From the NCBI RefSeq assembly GCF_020382885.2, contig NC_058501.1, forward strand, positions 18,162,001 to 18,226,000: a stretch of 64,000 nt of DNA. The letters are read 5' to 3'. The notes beneath the pieces were generated by a model, which ran no database searches, had not been told where the DNA came from, and saw only the letters and a list, made by a program, of their open reading frames with translations. The translations under genes and the position numbers were made by a program. Positions 19,135-32,777 of the stretch are shown piece after piece. This stretch comes from Scatophagus argus. Its lineage: Eukaryota; Chordata; Actinopteri; Scatophagidae. Position 1 is the stretch's first letter. Each line of letters opens with the position of its first letter.

Positions 19135-20224
19135 GTAAGTTGACTTTTCTCATATCTTCCTATAGATGTCGTTTCAGCGTTTCTTTTTGTTTTTTTTTTC
19201 CACTTTACAGTTTACTGTTTCATAGCATACGGGGGTGAGTACATCATGCAACAACTTTAATTCTTAAACATAGGCCTAAACTTAACCTGATTTTTCTAAA
19301 GACCATTATCTTACTTTCAAAACTATTTGCTCCTTCGTAAATGTCACTTAAATTTGAACCTTCTCCGGCAGCCCACACGGAACTTCATTTGCAAATCATT
19401 AGGGGGAAATAAATCCACAAGTCACATTATCAGAATCGGCTTTATGTGTATGTGATCGTGTATGTGAACACGTACAAGGGATTTGACTCCAGTTTTCAGC
19501 TGCTCTCTGTGTTCCACAGGAACGACGTTCAGTAGCATATATACTTCACCTGTTTTACTGACAAACATGTCTGTGCAGTATGTGGGCACACAATAATTGT
19601 CTTTTTCAGTTTGTCATATAAATAACCTTCTCTCTGTATTTACATGAACTGAGGAACTAAATGTATTGTATCTCATACAGTACATTTAGTTCTCCTACTT
19701 ATAGGAGAGTGGTTTTCATAACTGCATGCATGGAGACATTGTCTTGCAGAAACATTAAAAGTATCTCAGCAAAAGTACAAAATTCTGTGGCCTCCAAAGC
19801 AAAGCATGAAGCAAGACAAAGATTAAACCTCAGGTACAGAGACCTCTAGTGGCATTTTTGCAAGACACATCGAGGAGGAGACAATGTGAGGACATACATA
19901 CAGTAGCAGTCCAGTTTAAGAGGCTGATTTTTATTCCCAAACAACATTTCGCTTAGATAATGACACAACAACACCCTCTGTGTGTTTAAATATAACATTA
20001 GTCAACCGCATAGTGGGCAAAGTAAAAGTTTACTTGACATTTTAATGTCAGATAATATGTCGACAGACTCTGCTAAAATTATGCTAATATGTAATGTAAT
20101 TTAATGTAAATTTGCTGAGAAATGGGCAACATAAAATATCACTATTCACTTTGCTTTTCTATTTGCATAGCAGTTTGTGTTTTGGCAAGTTATTTGTATT
20201 AGCTTGTGTCTTCTTTATCTATAG
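19135..20224. other. AT-rich spacer, no gene seen
   Basis: No convincing open frame or repeat unit. A stretch at about 19425-19500 (AATCGGCTTTATGTG onward) resembles common fish repeat tails, but not enough to name. Confidence 0.35.
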
Positions 20225-20258
20225 ATTACATCTGCTACACTGGAGAGGCGAGCAGCAG
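20225..20258 (+). other. Candidate short non-coding exon
   Basis: A 34-bp segment between an acceptor (TTTATCTATAG) and a donor (CAG|GTAAGG). A second donor (CCG|GTAAGA) follows 20333. Both are plausible but unsupported by a coding frame. Confidence 0.25.
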
Positions 20259-20649
20259 GTAAGGTGGCCCAGTCTGCCACGACAGGACTTCCACATTCTC
20301 AAAACAACTGCACAGACTGGGGAGACGACTCCGGTAAGATGAAGATCCACTTATTTAAAGGGTAACCAACTCATCCTTAAAAGTCTGAAACTACACCAGG
20401 TGATCATCCCACAGGTGAAACTACCAAAAAGAGAAGAGGACAGAACCAAATTACATTAAAATTAAAGCGTTACTGTGGAGTGATGTCTCCTGAAAAACAA
20501 CATTAATTGTATCAAAAAGATAAAGAGTACAGAAAGAATACCAGCCCAGTTATTAACAATTTACAACTATTTAAAAAATGATCGAGTCTGTAAAAAGAGC
20601 ATGAGGATGTCCTGAAAAGAAAGCATTAGAAATTGAGAGATGAATTCCC

Positions 20650-20982
20650 TTGAAAAATAAACGAAATGCACCAAAAGGGGACAAAAGAACACAGCCTGAG
20701 GATGGACACCCCCTCATTAACATGATCAGGTCTGCAGTAACAGGACAAGGATGCTGGAAAAACTGGACTACGCAAATTAAAGAAGGGTTGAAAAATGAAC
20801 AGGAGGGAGTGAGCTGGAATGATGTTAACTGTAAACAAGTCAAAGAGGAGCCAGCAGACCCTGAGACACGTGAAATCTGCCATGTAACAAAGTTTGGGAA
20901 TTGGGAATTTGAAGGCCTGGAGGCATTTGTTAAGAGAGAGATGGAGCCACGCTTAACTGGACACTGTGAGGAGATACCATAA
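20650..20982 (+). pseudogene. Possible N-terminal relic of a zinc-finger-type gene
   Basis: Open frame of 110 codons without an ATG at its start; the first internal ATG is about 20720 and would give about 87 residues. It contains the SUMO-like sites VKEEP and VKRE and an acidic, Trp-containing composition (GCWKNW, FGNWEFEGLEAF), reminiscent of the N-terminal exon of the gene at 15270. TAA at 20980 precedes a donor-like GTAAGC at 21007, so it does not splice in frame to fingers, and none follow within the window. It may be a decayed paralogue fragment or chance. Confidence 0.3.
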
Positions 20983-21960
20983 GCTGAGGCACTGGAAAGC
21001 AACACAAGTAAGCCACCTCACATCTAATCTTTGACTTATCTTCCTCAGTGCCGCTAGCTGCTTCAGTCAAGAATTTTTTTAGCTTACTTCTTACTCAGTA
21101 GAAGATTGTTTTGTTTTTTTTCTCAGACCAGTACAGATTTATTTTGAGGGTGTAATTGTTAACAGTTTTCATTGGTTATTGAACCGTACATTGATGTCTT
21201 CTTTACTTCAAATCCTAAGTAATTCAATACTTGGTAACTAAATTTAAAACAACATTTTGTTTTTTTATCAGTTTGCTGTCTTGTTCTTTGACCAAATCAG
21301 TTCTAAGTCAATAAAAAGCCAGTCACTGACTTGTTTAAAAGCAGTTTCTTATTTTTTGATTACGTGCTGCTGTGGCAAATAATCATCTTTCCATACCCAA
21401 AACTATAAAATTTCAGATACACCCTGCATGTCCACTAGACACATGCAGTAGCCTGCTGCTGACCACAGAGAATTTATACAGACTGTTGGTCACCATCAAT
21501 ACTGTTCAATACTTCTCACAAAAGTCCCTTGTCTACAACTGTGTTTCATCACCACTAAACCACGCACAATTACACAAGATCTCAGGTTAATCTGTTTAGT
21601 GGACAGACATGTCGGATTGTGGTGTGTGTCCTTAAAAGTTGGCCTGAACAAACTACAGTGGAGATTCAGTATGTTCAATAATAAGAAATAGCAAGAATGT
21701 TCAGTATTTTATACTACTAATAAAATTGTTTTTATGTGAGTGCAGTTAGCTGTTTGTGTCGTGTAAAGAACTACAATGAAACAGAAAGACGCCAGAAGCC
21801 AGAAAAACAGGCATGAAAGGAAAATAAAAAATTTTGACACGGCTCTAAGTGTGTGCATATGGACAGATTATGTATTCTCTACCTCCCTCTTTTATCATAT
21901 ATTATAGTTATTATCTGCCTTTTAAAATTTGTCTGTCACTGATGTCGGACGAAAAGACCT
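20983..21960. other. AT-rich spacer, nothing recognised
   Basis: No long frame, RNA gene or named repeat is seen. Confidence 0.35.
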
Positions 21961-22200
21961 GGTCAGGGCTCTGTGTGGGCCACACCAAACTCATCCAACC
22001 ATGTCTTTATAGACTTTGCTTTGTGCACTGGGGCACAGTCATGCTGGAATAGAAAAGGGCCTTTCCCAATCTGTTGCCACAAAGTTGGCAGCATAGCATT
22101 GTCCAAAATGTCTTGGTATGCTGAAGCATTAAGATTTCACTTCACTGGAAGTAAGAGGTCGAGCTGAACCCCTGAAAAACAGCCCCATGAAGACTGCCTG
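21960..22200 (-). pseudogene. Tc1-like transposase fragment (broken)
   Basis: Read on the minus strand, the segment gives LWQQIGKGPFLFQHDCAPVH followed by KAKSIKTWLDEFGV. This is the block around the second catalytic Asp of Tc1/mariner transposases (F-Q-x-D-x-x-P-x-H). The frame stops soon after GVAHTEP, before the NPIE block with the third acidic residue, and no N-terminal half or terminal repeats were found. It is a dead remnant. Confidence 0.75.
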
Positions 22201-24000
22201 GATAGTTTTGTCTATATAGTGTGTGTATATATATAATTTAAGATACTTTGTTGACCTTTTTTGTCTTATTGGACAGATTGAGGTGAACCGACATCTTTGC
22301 ATTTAGATGTCGTGTGTCGTAATTTGACTATCAAGATGCTACAAGAACAATGAAATGCAACTAGACGGCTATGAATTTTTGGAAGTGATAATCTCTTCCA
22401 CCTTGAAATGGTGCAGTAACACCACTATTCTCATTGTTCTCTTTATTATGACTAAAAAATATGGTATCCAGGGATGATGTGGTGCAGTTACTACGTCCAA
22501 AATTATGGGTTGTGATCTACCACCCTTTGCAAAAATCTGTAAGAGATTAGATTACAAAAGAAGGGCTTAATGTTGTTAAGGATCCCTCTCACCTGGCTAC
22601 TAACCTTTTTAATTTCCTTTCTTCTCACAAAACATTGAGCATTAAGATCATAAGGCCCAGGTACTAGAAGAACACATAACCTGAAGCTGTTGGCCCCCTT
22701 AACACTCAACACAGCAAGGCAGGCCACCAGGCTGGTTAAATAATTGTGCAATAATAATAAATACTTGTTCTTAAAGCACTTCATCTAGTTAAGTGAGTCA
22801 TTTGATGTTGATGCTAATTTGCTTACAATTGGTAGTGTTGTCCTACATGTTTGGATTTTATTTTACCTTTTATGATTATTGTAGGGGTAGCATATTACAA
22901 TTTCCAGTCTTACAATTATTTAATGTGTTACATGCTTTATGAGTGAGTTGTTTTACTGTTTCTGTCTTTTTCTGTGTTTGTTTGAGTGAGCCCACTAAGA
23001 TAAATTCGAATCAGTGTTGTCAATATGGCAATAAAGTATTACATCTTTAATCCTGATGTTAGCTGCAGTGCAGTGCTTTTTTACACTCTTTGATGCAGCA
23101 TCCTTCTCCTCTGACCAGGAACAGAAGTTGATACATATAGATAAGTTAAAATAAACCACTAGAACGTCCATCACAAGTTGTACCAAAGCTGGATGGACTG
23201 CACGTGGTCCACATGCAGATACAGAAGGTACACAAAGTGCATGAAGATATGTCATGAATAGACTGCAGTTTCTGTCATATGTGGACGTGAAACATGTTTT
23301 AGTTGCAGGTACATGACCTTTTACTCCATTTTAGCTCTAGAAAAATGCATTCAAAAAACTGTTAATAAATGATACTTAATATACTTATTGCATTTGTCTG
23401 AGTGTGTCAAAAACTGTACAAAAAGATGAACAACAGACCAGCATAAGAAGCTCAAAGGCCTATTTTGCCAGGAAGAAGTTTGGCACACAAAAAATAATAA
23501 ACTATTGACCAAAAAAATGAAACAAAAATGTATTTTCCTCACAGAAAAGAAACCCCAGGGGGCTTAGGAAAGAAAAACAAACCGCTTCCAAAAAAAATCA
23601 AAAACTATATGTATATGACAAAACATCAGAGGAGGAAAACAATTTCTAAAATACATGAAAAATAATAATGGAAAGATGAATGGCCTTTTTCGTGTTTCAT
23701 ATTACCTCTGAAATGTGTTTTTTATTTCCTGCTTGGATCAAACTAAATATCTACCTCCAGTCGGGAGGTCATCAGAGGAAAACCTTTCTCACACATTTAT
23801 TTACACCCAGGATATGCATCACTAGGACAAGAGCCGCAACCAAACCTGTCTTGGTCAATTCAGTGGGAATTGGTCTATTATTTTTATGTCCGCAATTACG
23901 AGGACAGAGCAGTAACTACGACTCCAGCACAGATAACAAAGATATATTTAGTAGTAAATAATATTGACTGTACCTTTGTTTAAAGCTGGAATCAATACTT
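22200..24000. other. AT-rich gene-free stretch
   Basis: A/T-rich unique-looking DNA with small TA and A-rich runs (for example 22225-22237). No exon or named repeat. Confidence 0.35.
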
Positions 24001-24009
24001 CTTAAAGCG

Positions 24010-24300
24010 TGTCCATTTTTCATTTAGCCGCGTCATGTCTGTGCGGAGGAGGGGCAGAGAGATGAATGGGTGGATTCTCTAATTCCCCCTGTTGCAGTTA
24101 TCATAATTGTTGAACAACCACGGTTTTTAAAGATCGGGCTCGAGGAGAGGCAGGCCACACAAAGAAAGTTAATAGATTTGGAAAATTGAGATAGATTGCA
24201 CAGCAGCCGTTTTTGGAATGTACCATCGGCGTGGCAGGCAGATGGACAAATATGATCCGGAGGTTGAGACGGGTGGAGGGTGTGAGTGTGTTTGGGGGGG
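24010..24300. promoter_or_regulatory. Candidate conserved non-coding block A
   Basis: A high-complexity block in an otherwise low-complexity desert, with ATTA-type cores (CTCTAATTCC, GTTAATAG) and no protein frame. It is proposed as a conserved element from sequence character only. Confidence 0.25.
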
Positions 24301-24559
24301 TGGCGGACACACTGCAGTATACAAAGACAGAGTGGCAGAGAATACATCCTGACAAATAAAGGTGTTACTGTTTACTCTTTCTGCGTGATGTTTGTGTGTC
24401 ATCGTCTGGCGGGTGAAAGCCGGATACATCACAGTTTGAGGCCCACATCAGCTTTAGAGCGGATGAGTCGGCCAATGAATTTTTCCTAAAAGGCCGCAGT
24501 GAACCAGCAGCAGTTCCTCTCTTGAGGCACCAGGGGGAAATGGATAGCTGTAGAAAGGA

Positions 24560-27500
24560 TGCTTCGGGGAATAGGTGAGCTTCAGAAAATGTCTCTCACT
24601 CAGAAGTTTGGACAATTTGTTGGAACTGTGGTGTGGAATAAGCCTGTGGTCAGTATTGCATATAGAAAGTATTTTTTTATGTCCTGTTGTAAAGCAACAT
24701 CATACGTCCTCCTCCATCATAAACAGTGTTGTTCCAGCTGATAGTGCTCCCTGTCTGAGACCTCTGACCCTGTCATTTGTCTGCTGACTATGGCTTTTAG
24801 AACCTCCTAAAGGATATTTTACAGCAGTGATTTATCCAGAGGGGACCTACATTTGTTTCATCCGTTTTGATACCCGTCATTGTTTCCACATTTGATGCAT
24901 TCGGGGCTTTTCTCTTCTCCTCAGAAATCTTTCCCATATCCAATTTTCTCCTTTCCCATGTCCAATTTTCTCTAATATTCAGATCATTATGGCATGATGC
25001 TTTCCTTTACTCTTTTCAGCATTCTACCCTTCCTCTCCTGCTCCTATTTTCTCTCTTCGTGTTCACTCTCTTCCTTTGATTCTGACGTACAGCTACATGA
25101 TATGAATGTATACTGTGACATTACGTCTAATCAGGACAGATGTAGATACACTCCAGTGGCTGAGAGTTGACTGCAAATCATCCACCAATAAAAACATAAA
25201 ACCCTGCATTTATTTATCCTCCCATGTCCCAAAACTAAATGGCAAAAGCATTTTTCAATCTGCCCCCTTTGACAGACAGTTGGTAGTGTTTTTAGGTTGC
25301 AGTCTGAGAATTAAATTACCCCATATCGAATCTTATAAAAGTCCAGTAGAGGGGATTTTCTTTTTGTGATGTAATTTGAGCTATCCAATTTTCCTTGTAT
25401 TTACTGTCTATATTTTGTCAATTTGGCAGAGGAACACATTGTGTGCGTTGGCGCTGGGTGTCACTGGTGTCGTCACGCTACGGTGGTTTTGGTGTTGGCT
25501 GGCCTCAGAGGTCAGTGTGTGGGAAGAGATGGTGGCTCTGCAGGGCTTTGCAGCGGCTCTTGGCCTGTCCCTTTGGGCTCCGGCAGGCCCACATCCACTC
25601 CTCTTATTCATGAATGGGTCAACACACGGGTCAAAACACACCGTTTGACTCCCCGCAACACACTGGTGTGCGTGGGTGTAGATGAAACTGGGTATTTTGT
25701 GGGCCTTTGGTAAGCTGCAGCTGGTAGCGGCTCTTACATTCTCTCCCTCTCAAGTCCAAATGTGCCTAAAAGCATGGCTCGCACAAAGGAAGGAGAGGGA
25801 AAAAAAACGCCATTAAATTGTGTTGCATTGAGTGCTTAGAGTGGGCTGCCGAGTTACACACAAAAGGCATGGTAAGACGCTGTTTATTCCCTATTAGTAT
25901 CACCACATTGACAGGTTGGTCAGGAGGTAAGGAAGATTTCTCTCTCCCTCAACCACCTCTAATGCTAGCGTAGAAAAACTGTGCCGTTCAGGACTAATGT
26001 GTTCTCGACTAAGCCAGCTGCTATCAGGGTGACTCCTGGAGTGGATCTCTTGACCATGGCCTCCCTCCTTCTCTCATCCCACTGTAACCTCTTGCCCCCT
26101 CTGTCTGTTTAGTGAAGGGATAGAGATGTGGAGGGCGAGAGAGACTGACAGTATGGGCTCCCCTGCTCAGTAAATATGAACTGCACCCAGCAGACAGACT
26201 CATTCATCACAGGGGAAAGAGAGGGGGGTGGGGGGTTGGAGAGGCAGGGTGGAAGGATATAGAAAAAACTAAGAGAAATGTCCAAAAGACAGAGAGAGGG
26301 AGGAAGAAGAGAGGTGGGAGGAATAGGAAGCGAGATGGAAAGAAGATGAAAGAAAGGAAAGTGTTATGGCTGAAATGGGTGGGAGAAAGAGACAGCAGGC
26401 TGAAAAGAAGGAGAGAGTCCTGGATGATTGAAGGATAGATGAGGGTTAGCAGATGTGCATGGGAAGGAGAAACCTCAAGCATGGGAAAACTGATGAAATA
26501 TCAGAGGGCATTTTATATCTCATCACCAAGAGATCTTGCGCTGCGATCACTGCCTTTAAGCAACTTGTGAGAGCAACATTAGTTTTGCTGCCCTGCAGTC
26601 AGGAAGCTCAGGTCTCACTTGGACTTGTTGCTTCTCACATTTTGACCTTGAATATGCACTCTGTAGGATCTGTGATGGGATCTGGGGGGCTTGTTGCCTT
26701 TCTGCAAACTCATTTTTTATTTTGTGCATATTAGAGTTTATCTTCTAGTTAGGCATGAGGTGAGAAACAATAAACAACAATATACTACTTTTTTGTTATT
26801 GCCAACAAATCCCAAGAAAAAACTAAAACTATCAATGTGCTTTTCTGTCTCAGCTCTTTCCAACTTCTGTCAGATCCAGGCCCGTACATAATTACTGAAG
26901 ACTAAATCTGTAATTATGAGCAAATAATACTCAAGACTAAAAAGAGTGTTTGTTGGCGGCTGTTTTAGGTGCAAATTTGCTGCTCTAGTGAGTATTTCAC
27001 AGCATTGAGTTGGTGCATGTGGGACTGTCTCAACAGATTTTATTGTTTTGTACTACAGAGGAGGTTTAAACGATACCTGGCTTTGGCTGCACAAGCAGTA
27101 ATTGTTAGCACGATAAATATATTGTTCATCTTAATCTTTCAATCGTTGCTAATAAAATATATCCCCAGGCATATCTCTTTATTAAGTGCATTTAAAAACG
27201 TCACCATAAACAAAACATTTTACAGTTTATTCTGACTTTGCCAGTGCACCACATTTTCTCATTCTAAGAAAAAGGCATACAATTTGTTTCCAATAAATTT
27301 AACCTGTAATATTTTAACTACAGTTTGAGAGTTTTCCACAAAAAATGCTGAGATTTGTAAGGGAGCAGGTCATTTTAAAGCATGTTTGTAGGATTTGAAC
27401 ATTTCCGAGTTTGACAATTCTCAGTTGTGTCAAAACTGAAGCTAAAAGGAACAGCAAAGATGTGTTTCATTACTCTGATGCATACACTTCTGTGTACAGT

Positions 27501-29800
27501 TAGTGTGCGTTGAATATTTGCTCACCCCCAGTGGCAAGCAAGTCAGTTTAGCTTTTTCTAGTCTTACAGTCAAAGCAATTGGTCTCAGAGATCAATGTCA
27601 AAACTGGTATTTACATTCTCTGAGCTGTTACATACTTTGGATAGTGTCAGTCCAGTTCTGATGTGCTCAAACTGTAATCTCTGCTTGTTATCGGTTTCAC
27701 TCTGTGAGGTACTTGGTAGTAAATATGTTTTATTAGAAGTTGCCTATGACATGCCATCACTTACAACTGTTGTGTTTGCTTTTGTTTTACTAAAGGTTTG
27801 AATTTTACAAATGCAGACCACACCAAATGCAAGGAGACAATAACAACAAAATATTTCTTGAAAATCTGCAGTCCTTTGCCCTTTCCGGTCCGTGTCCTCA
27901 ATTTCCAATGACTTCCCCCTCTTCACTCCCACCAAAACCACCTCCTCTCCATCTTTTTCCACTCCGCAGAAAGACAGGAGAGAGGGAAGATGATGTGTGA
28001 CAGATGCCATATTTCGACCTTCTGTCAGAGAGATTAATATTGACACAGTGTGTTTCTTTCCAGGGGCTTTTTGACTGTGTGTGTTGGGCTTTGATTTCAT
28101 TATCCTCTGCTCAGCCACTTTTTTCTTAAGAATCAGACAATAACAGATGTGGCGACTGAAATAGAGACACTGATATTGGAGGGGCTGAGTGAACAAGTCA
28201 TATTGCCGGGTGGGTCGGCCATCAGTCCTGTTTGCTGTGGAAGTGTAAACCCCCCAAGGATACCCAGAGCACAGAGACCCTTCAATTTTATCAACCCCTT
28301 CAGTGCGACAGTAGCATGAGCTGTAAGCTGCTGTACACAGTGTCATAGTCATTGCCTCACATACGGATGGAAATATGTTTCATGTATGTCATTATTATGA
28401 TAGAAAGTACCGTTACTCAAATGCAGTTCTGTGGTGCTAGATTCTACTCTGGAGTTTTAATTTACTACTTTTAAGAGGCAAATGGTGCTTAGGTTGCATT
28501 TAACTCCACTATGTTTATTCAGCAGGGGTTGCTCCTGGGTGTTTTGCATATTAAGATTTTAAAAACTTATGTCAGCATCTAAAATGTGATGTATTGTTCT
28601 ACGTTAAATATACCAACTGATAGTGTGACTTTTGAGGTCGATAATATTCGACACTTTAAAATCTGACAATGATGAATTTGGCAGTAGTCTACTTTTTTTC
28701 TTTAAATAAACATTTCTGTTCGGTTTCCCTCAGATGAGTTTTATTTAAATATTATTCCCAAGATATGTACTGAGCAGGCCATTTTACAGGTAAAAAATAA
28801 AGTTGTTAGTTCTCTCCGATGGACAAACTATGTAAAACTGTCAGTGGTACTATAGTTATCTAAATTTACATTGCTTTGGAATTTCTTCTCACAGTATGTT
28901 CTCATTTGACATACACACACTGATGTGGATCTACAATAAGATGAATATCAGCTCACCAAGCGGATGGTAGCTCTAATATGACATCGCTCAGATTAACTCC
29001 ATTTTGACCTGGTGCAACATTAATAAGTTGCTTATAGATTCATGTATCAGTAACTGGGGATGCACTGAATATAATTGGGTAATAAATGAGGAGATGTAAT
29101 CATTGAGGGTTGTCAGGTGACAAACTGGAGTCTTAATACAGTAGCTTTGGACCAGTAATGTCTCAGTCAACATGATTCTGAAAGGAGATTCAATTACAAA
29201 AGCAAGTTCTCAGGTTTTTGTTTACATGTTTTTGTAAGTGCTCACAAGTTTGACATTGTTAAGTTATTTTTTTTAAATATGTGACTAGTGAACGCTCTCT
29301 AAACACTGGTGTTTCTTGTGTCAGAGTTAATCAAGAGAGTTAGCCTTCTCTATTCTCATGTTTTTTTTACAGTTACTGAAGTGTTTTCAGTATCAGTTGT
29401 GTCTTAGCAACAAATCGGCGCATCTCTTTTAGTAAAAATAATCTGACAGGCACTGACAGGAGCCCTTCTGCCTGCCTTGTGGCTTAACTTAGGGGTATTT
29501 GGTGGTCTTAAAGGTTGCATTATACCATTATATTGTCAAATATCAAAATATCACCAGTGATTTAAATGTGTTTGATATAGCTATATTCAGATCGACATTT
29601 GTCTTCCACGGCATTGTGAAGAATATATCATATGGGGTTTTAAATTGGATGGTTGTGCTGAAAGTGGGGACCAGATATCAGGATTTATTCCTCACTCAGG
29701 TCTTCCAAAGTGCTCATATGGTGTATGACCCCCCCTTCATTGTCTTAACGTGCCTGCTACGGCTGTATATGCACTCATAGGTTTTTCATAGCGTAATAGC
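24560..29800. other. Gene-free desert segment
   Basis: No supportable exon. It contains a purine-rich tract on the + strand at 26205-26440. A moderately complex segment lies at 25430-25700. A 202-codon minus-strand frame at 27744-28352 has no recognisable domain and is treated as chance. Confidence 0.35.
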
Positions 29801-29819
29801 ATCAAATTGATTCAAATTT

Positions 29820-31000
29820 AATTCCTTTGTTGATTTCAGCAATCTACAAGTGGCTTCATGTCTGCGGGCCTGAACTCACCGGCCTTCATCTCTACCTTGT
29901 AAGCCTCTGAGAACTTTTCTGATGCTTATCGAAGCATTTCTGAGCTTGATACAAGAGATGGATCCTACAGCTTCCTGCTTTTGTAATTTCAAAGCATGGG
30001 GCTTGCTGTTAGTGGGAGTATAAAATCAATAGACCCCTCTGGAGAGAAGTAGGTATAGCTTGTAGTCCTATGATATGAGAAAGGATCCGAAACAGGAAAT
30101 ACAGCCGATGAAGGAGGAAATGGGGAGGAGCGAAGCAGCTTCAGCGCATAAACAAATAGAAAGCAAAGCAGCAGCAGAGATAATGCAAGAAGGAGACAAG
30201 AGACCGACGGGGGGAAACAGTTGTCGCCAGAGACTTTTATTGACCCCCCCCCCCCCCCCTCTCTACTGTGTCCACGTGACTACCAGATAAATTCACACAG
30301 AGAGAGAGAGAGAGAGAGTGGGGTAGTGAGGGGAGAGAGAGAGAGAAATGAGAAAATAAATTACTCTGGAAAGATATGACGATAGGCTACACGCGGCTTT
30401 AAATCTAAAAGGGAATTCGCGACACACTCGACCAATTTGTCACTGTGCTTTTTGCCTCTTTTCATTTCTTTTTTTTTTTTTGGTACTTTCCCCCCTATTA
30501 TTTTTCACCCCTTCAATACCCCGATGCCCCTAATTTACCCCACTTTTCCCGTGTAGGCCTGTCCAATTCTTCTTCACTCCATGTTATCCAAATTTATTCT
30601 TCAGGATCTACACATTGTGAAGCTGTCATGTCAGCTTATAAAATCTTTGTCTTCCTTTCTTTCTTTCTATATTTCTGTCAGAAAAGGTGTTCCCCTCATG
30701 TCCAAGTCTTTATGGCTGTTTGTAATTTATGACAAATCCATAAATCCATCCACCTGAGCTCCTCTTTCGATAGGTTTCCCTTCATCTGTAACTACAATCA
30801 GATTTGTGCCTCCTCCTCCTCCTCCTCCTCCTCCTCTGCAAACACGGGTCTATCAAAATCTGAGAAAAAGGAGGAAATGAGATGCATCGTAAAAAAAAAA
30901 GAAGAGAATGAGCCGGCCCACGGTAAAGGATGCCTGGAAAAGAGGTGGAAGAATGGAATGGAAAAGAGAAAAGAAGAAAACGCAGACTTAAAGTATACCC
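29820..31000. other. Gene-free segment with simple repeats
   Basis: A poly(C) run at about 30243-30258, GA repeats at 30299-30346, a CTT/TTC-rich piece at 30655-30670 and a (CCT)n run at 30809-30837. Between them is unique AT-rich sequence; no gene seen. Confidence 0.4.
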
Positions 31001-31009
31001 CCTCTCTTT

Positions 31010-31290
31010 TATTTAATTTAGACGCCAGGCGAAAATCGATCCTGCCATTCGATACGCAATCCGAATCAAGGCGAATTAAGCGGGCGGAAATTAACTCTGA
31101 AAATATTTTTGATGGAGTGGCTTGTAGTCTCTCGGCCAAATGGACTGCAAAGTGGAACAAATGACAGGGGCCTAGTGGTGGAGACAGCGCCGCTCCATCT
31201 TCCATTAGGCCGTAATGGGATAGGTCCAGCCCCCTAGCTCGACTCGGCTGCATTAATCAAAACAGCCGCTATATGAAGATTTATGGTTCT
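31010..31290. promoter_or_regulatory. Candidate conserved non-coding block B
   Basis: About 280 bp of high-complexity sequence with many CpGs kept in an AT-rich setting, homeodomain-type cores (TTAATTTAG, GAATTAAGCG, GCATTAATCAAAAC) and no stable protein frame. It is bounded by purine-rich and C-rich simple sequence on either side. Confidence 0.35.
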
Positions 31291-31299
31291 CCACTCCAG

Positions 31300-32253
31300 C
31301 GAAGCCGGAGCCGGAGCCAGTTCTCGGTGTGTATGTTTGAAGGAGGGGGTCGGGAGTCCCCCCCACCCACTCACCCGTCCACCCCCCTCCCTCTTCCCCC
31401 CCTCTCTCTCCCCTTTTCCTCCATCCACAGACTTTGCCCCTACCTGTGGGCCCGTGCACAACATGCGTGTCGCGCCTTTACGCACACACACCCACCTTTA
31501 ATCCAGAGACTGTGTAATCGCATCGTGTCATTTTTTGTCAACAGGCGTGTCAAGCACTGAGTCTTTTGTTGACTCCGTAATATACTTGTAAAAGCTGGTC
31601 TATATGCATATGAGCGTTGTACTTAATCAAGCATTAAGTAAAGTGATGTGGTGGGAAAAGAAAAAGGCTTTAGATGACCTTCAGATGACTTAAAACAAAG
31701 CAGAGACAAAATGTCACAGTGTAAAAAAACATAATTTTCTTATTCTTTCCCTTTAAAAGATCTGTGCTGCATATGATTACATTTTAAATGTAGATTTTAA
31801 ATGTCATTCAGCGGATGCCCTCCACTCAGCCCTGTTTATGTGTTTTGATTTGTTGTTTTGTAGTTTTTCAGTGTTTTTGGGGGCCGCTTCTCCTTTCTGA
31901 ATCTCCGAGCTGCATGGTTTGCCTGTTGTCACCTCTAAGCCATCCACCAGAACAACCTAGCAGACAAACAAAATGGGCATCCTCTGGCGTTGAGCAGTGA
32001 GACTTTAGATTACAGCCTGTTTTGCTGCAGCTCCTTTCTCCATGGCAGCCTATTAGGAGTGTGTAGCCCGGCGAGCAGGCCGCTGCTGTGACGAGCCAAA
32101 GGGACAGACAGGGGGAGACAGTGTGACGGAGTAAAGTGTGGCGGCTCGAGTAGATTGGGAGCTGGGATCCATCCAAAAAACTTTGGCCAAGTTTTGATGA
32201 GATGAGACTGATCGGACCCACTGCTGAGAGACCCTGTTTTACTTTGTCTGTCT

Positions 32254-32295
<42 letters not shown>

Positions 32296-32743
32296 CTTAC
32301 ACAGAGGGAGGATGGATGAACTCTTCCCAATAGATGGATTACACCTCTATCTATTCACACACACAATCCTCTATTACCTAACTTTCACAGCTCTTTCCTA
32401 TTGTCCCCTCCCTTAACCCCTGTATCTTGTCAGTGTTTTCCCCCATTATTTGTGTCCCCTCTCTTTCTCCTTCATCTGGCTCCCTATCTTATTCCACTTC
32501 ACTCTCTATATTGCCCCATTCTCCATCCTCTGGCCTCTAACTCTCCCATGCGGATAAGCAAACCAACATGGAGACATCTCTATATCCATCTATCTATCTC
32601 TCTTTTCCTATTGCACTCCCTCTTTTCCCCTTTCCCTTTCTTCTCCCTCTTTTCCTTGTGAGCAAAGGGGAAGCTCGCTGCCAGTTTCAGTCTGCCAAAG
32701 GGTTTATTTAAATTAGAAACGCTTCAATCTCCTCACTCCCCCC

Positions 32744-32777
<34 letters not shown>

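Noticed and set aside
27744..28352. 202-codon minus-strand frame
   Set aside because: No recognisable domain, no splice-paired neighbours, no plausible promoter; consistent with chance in unique DNA.
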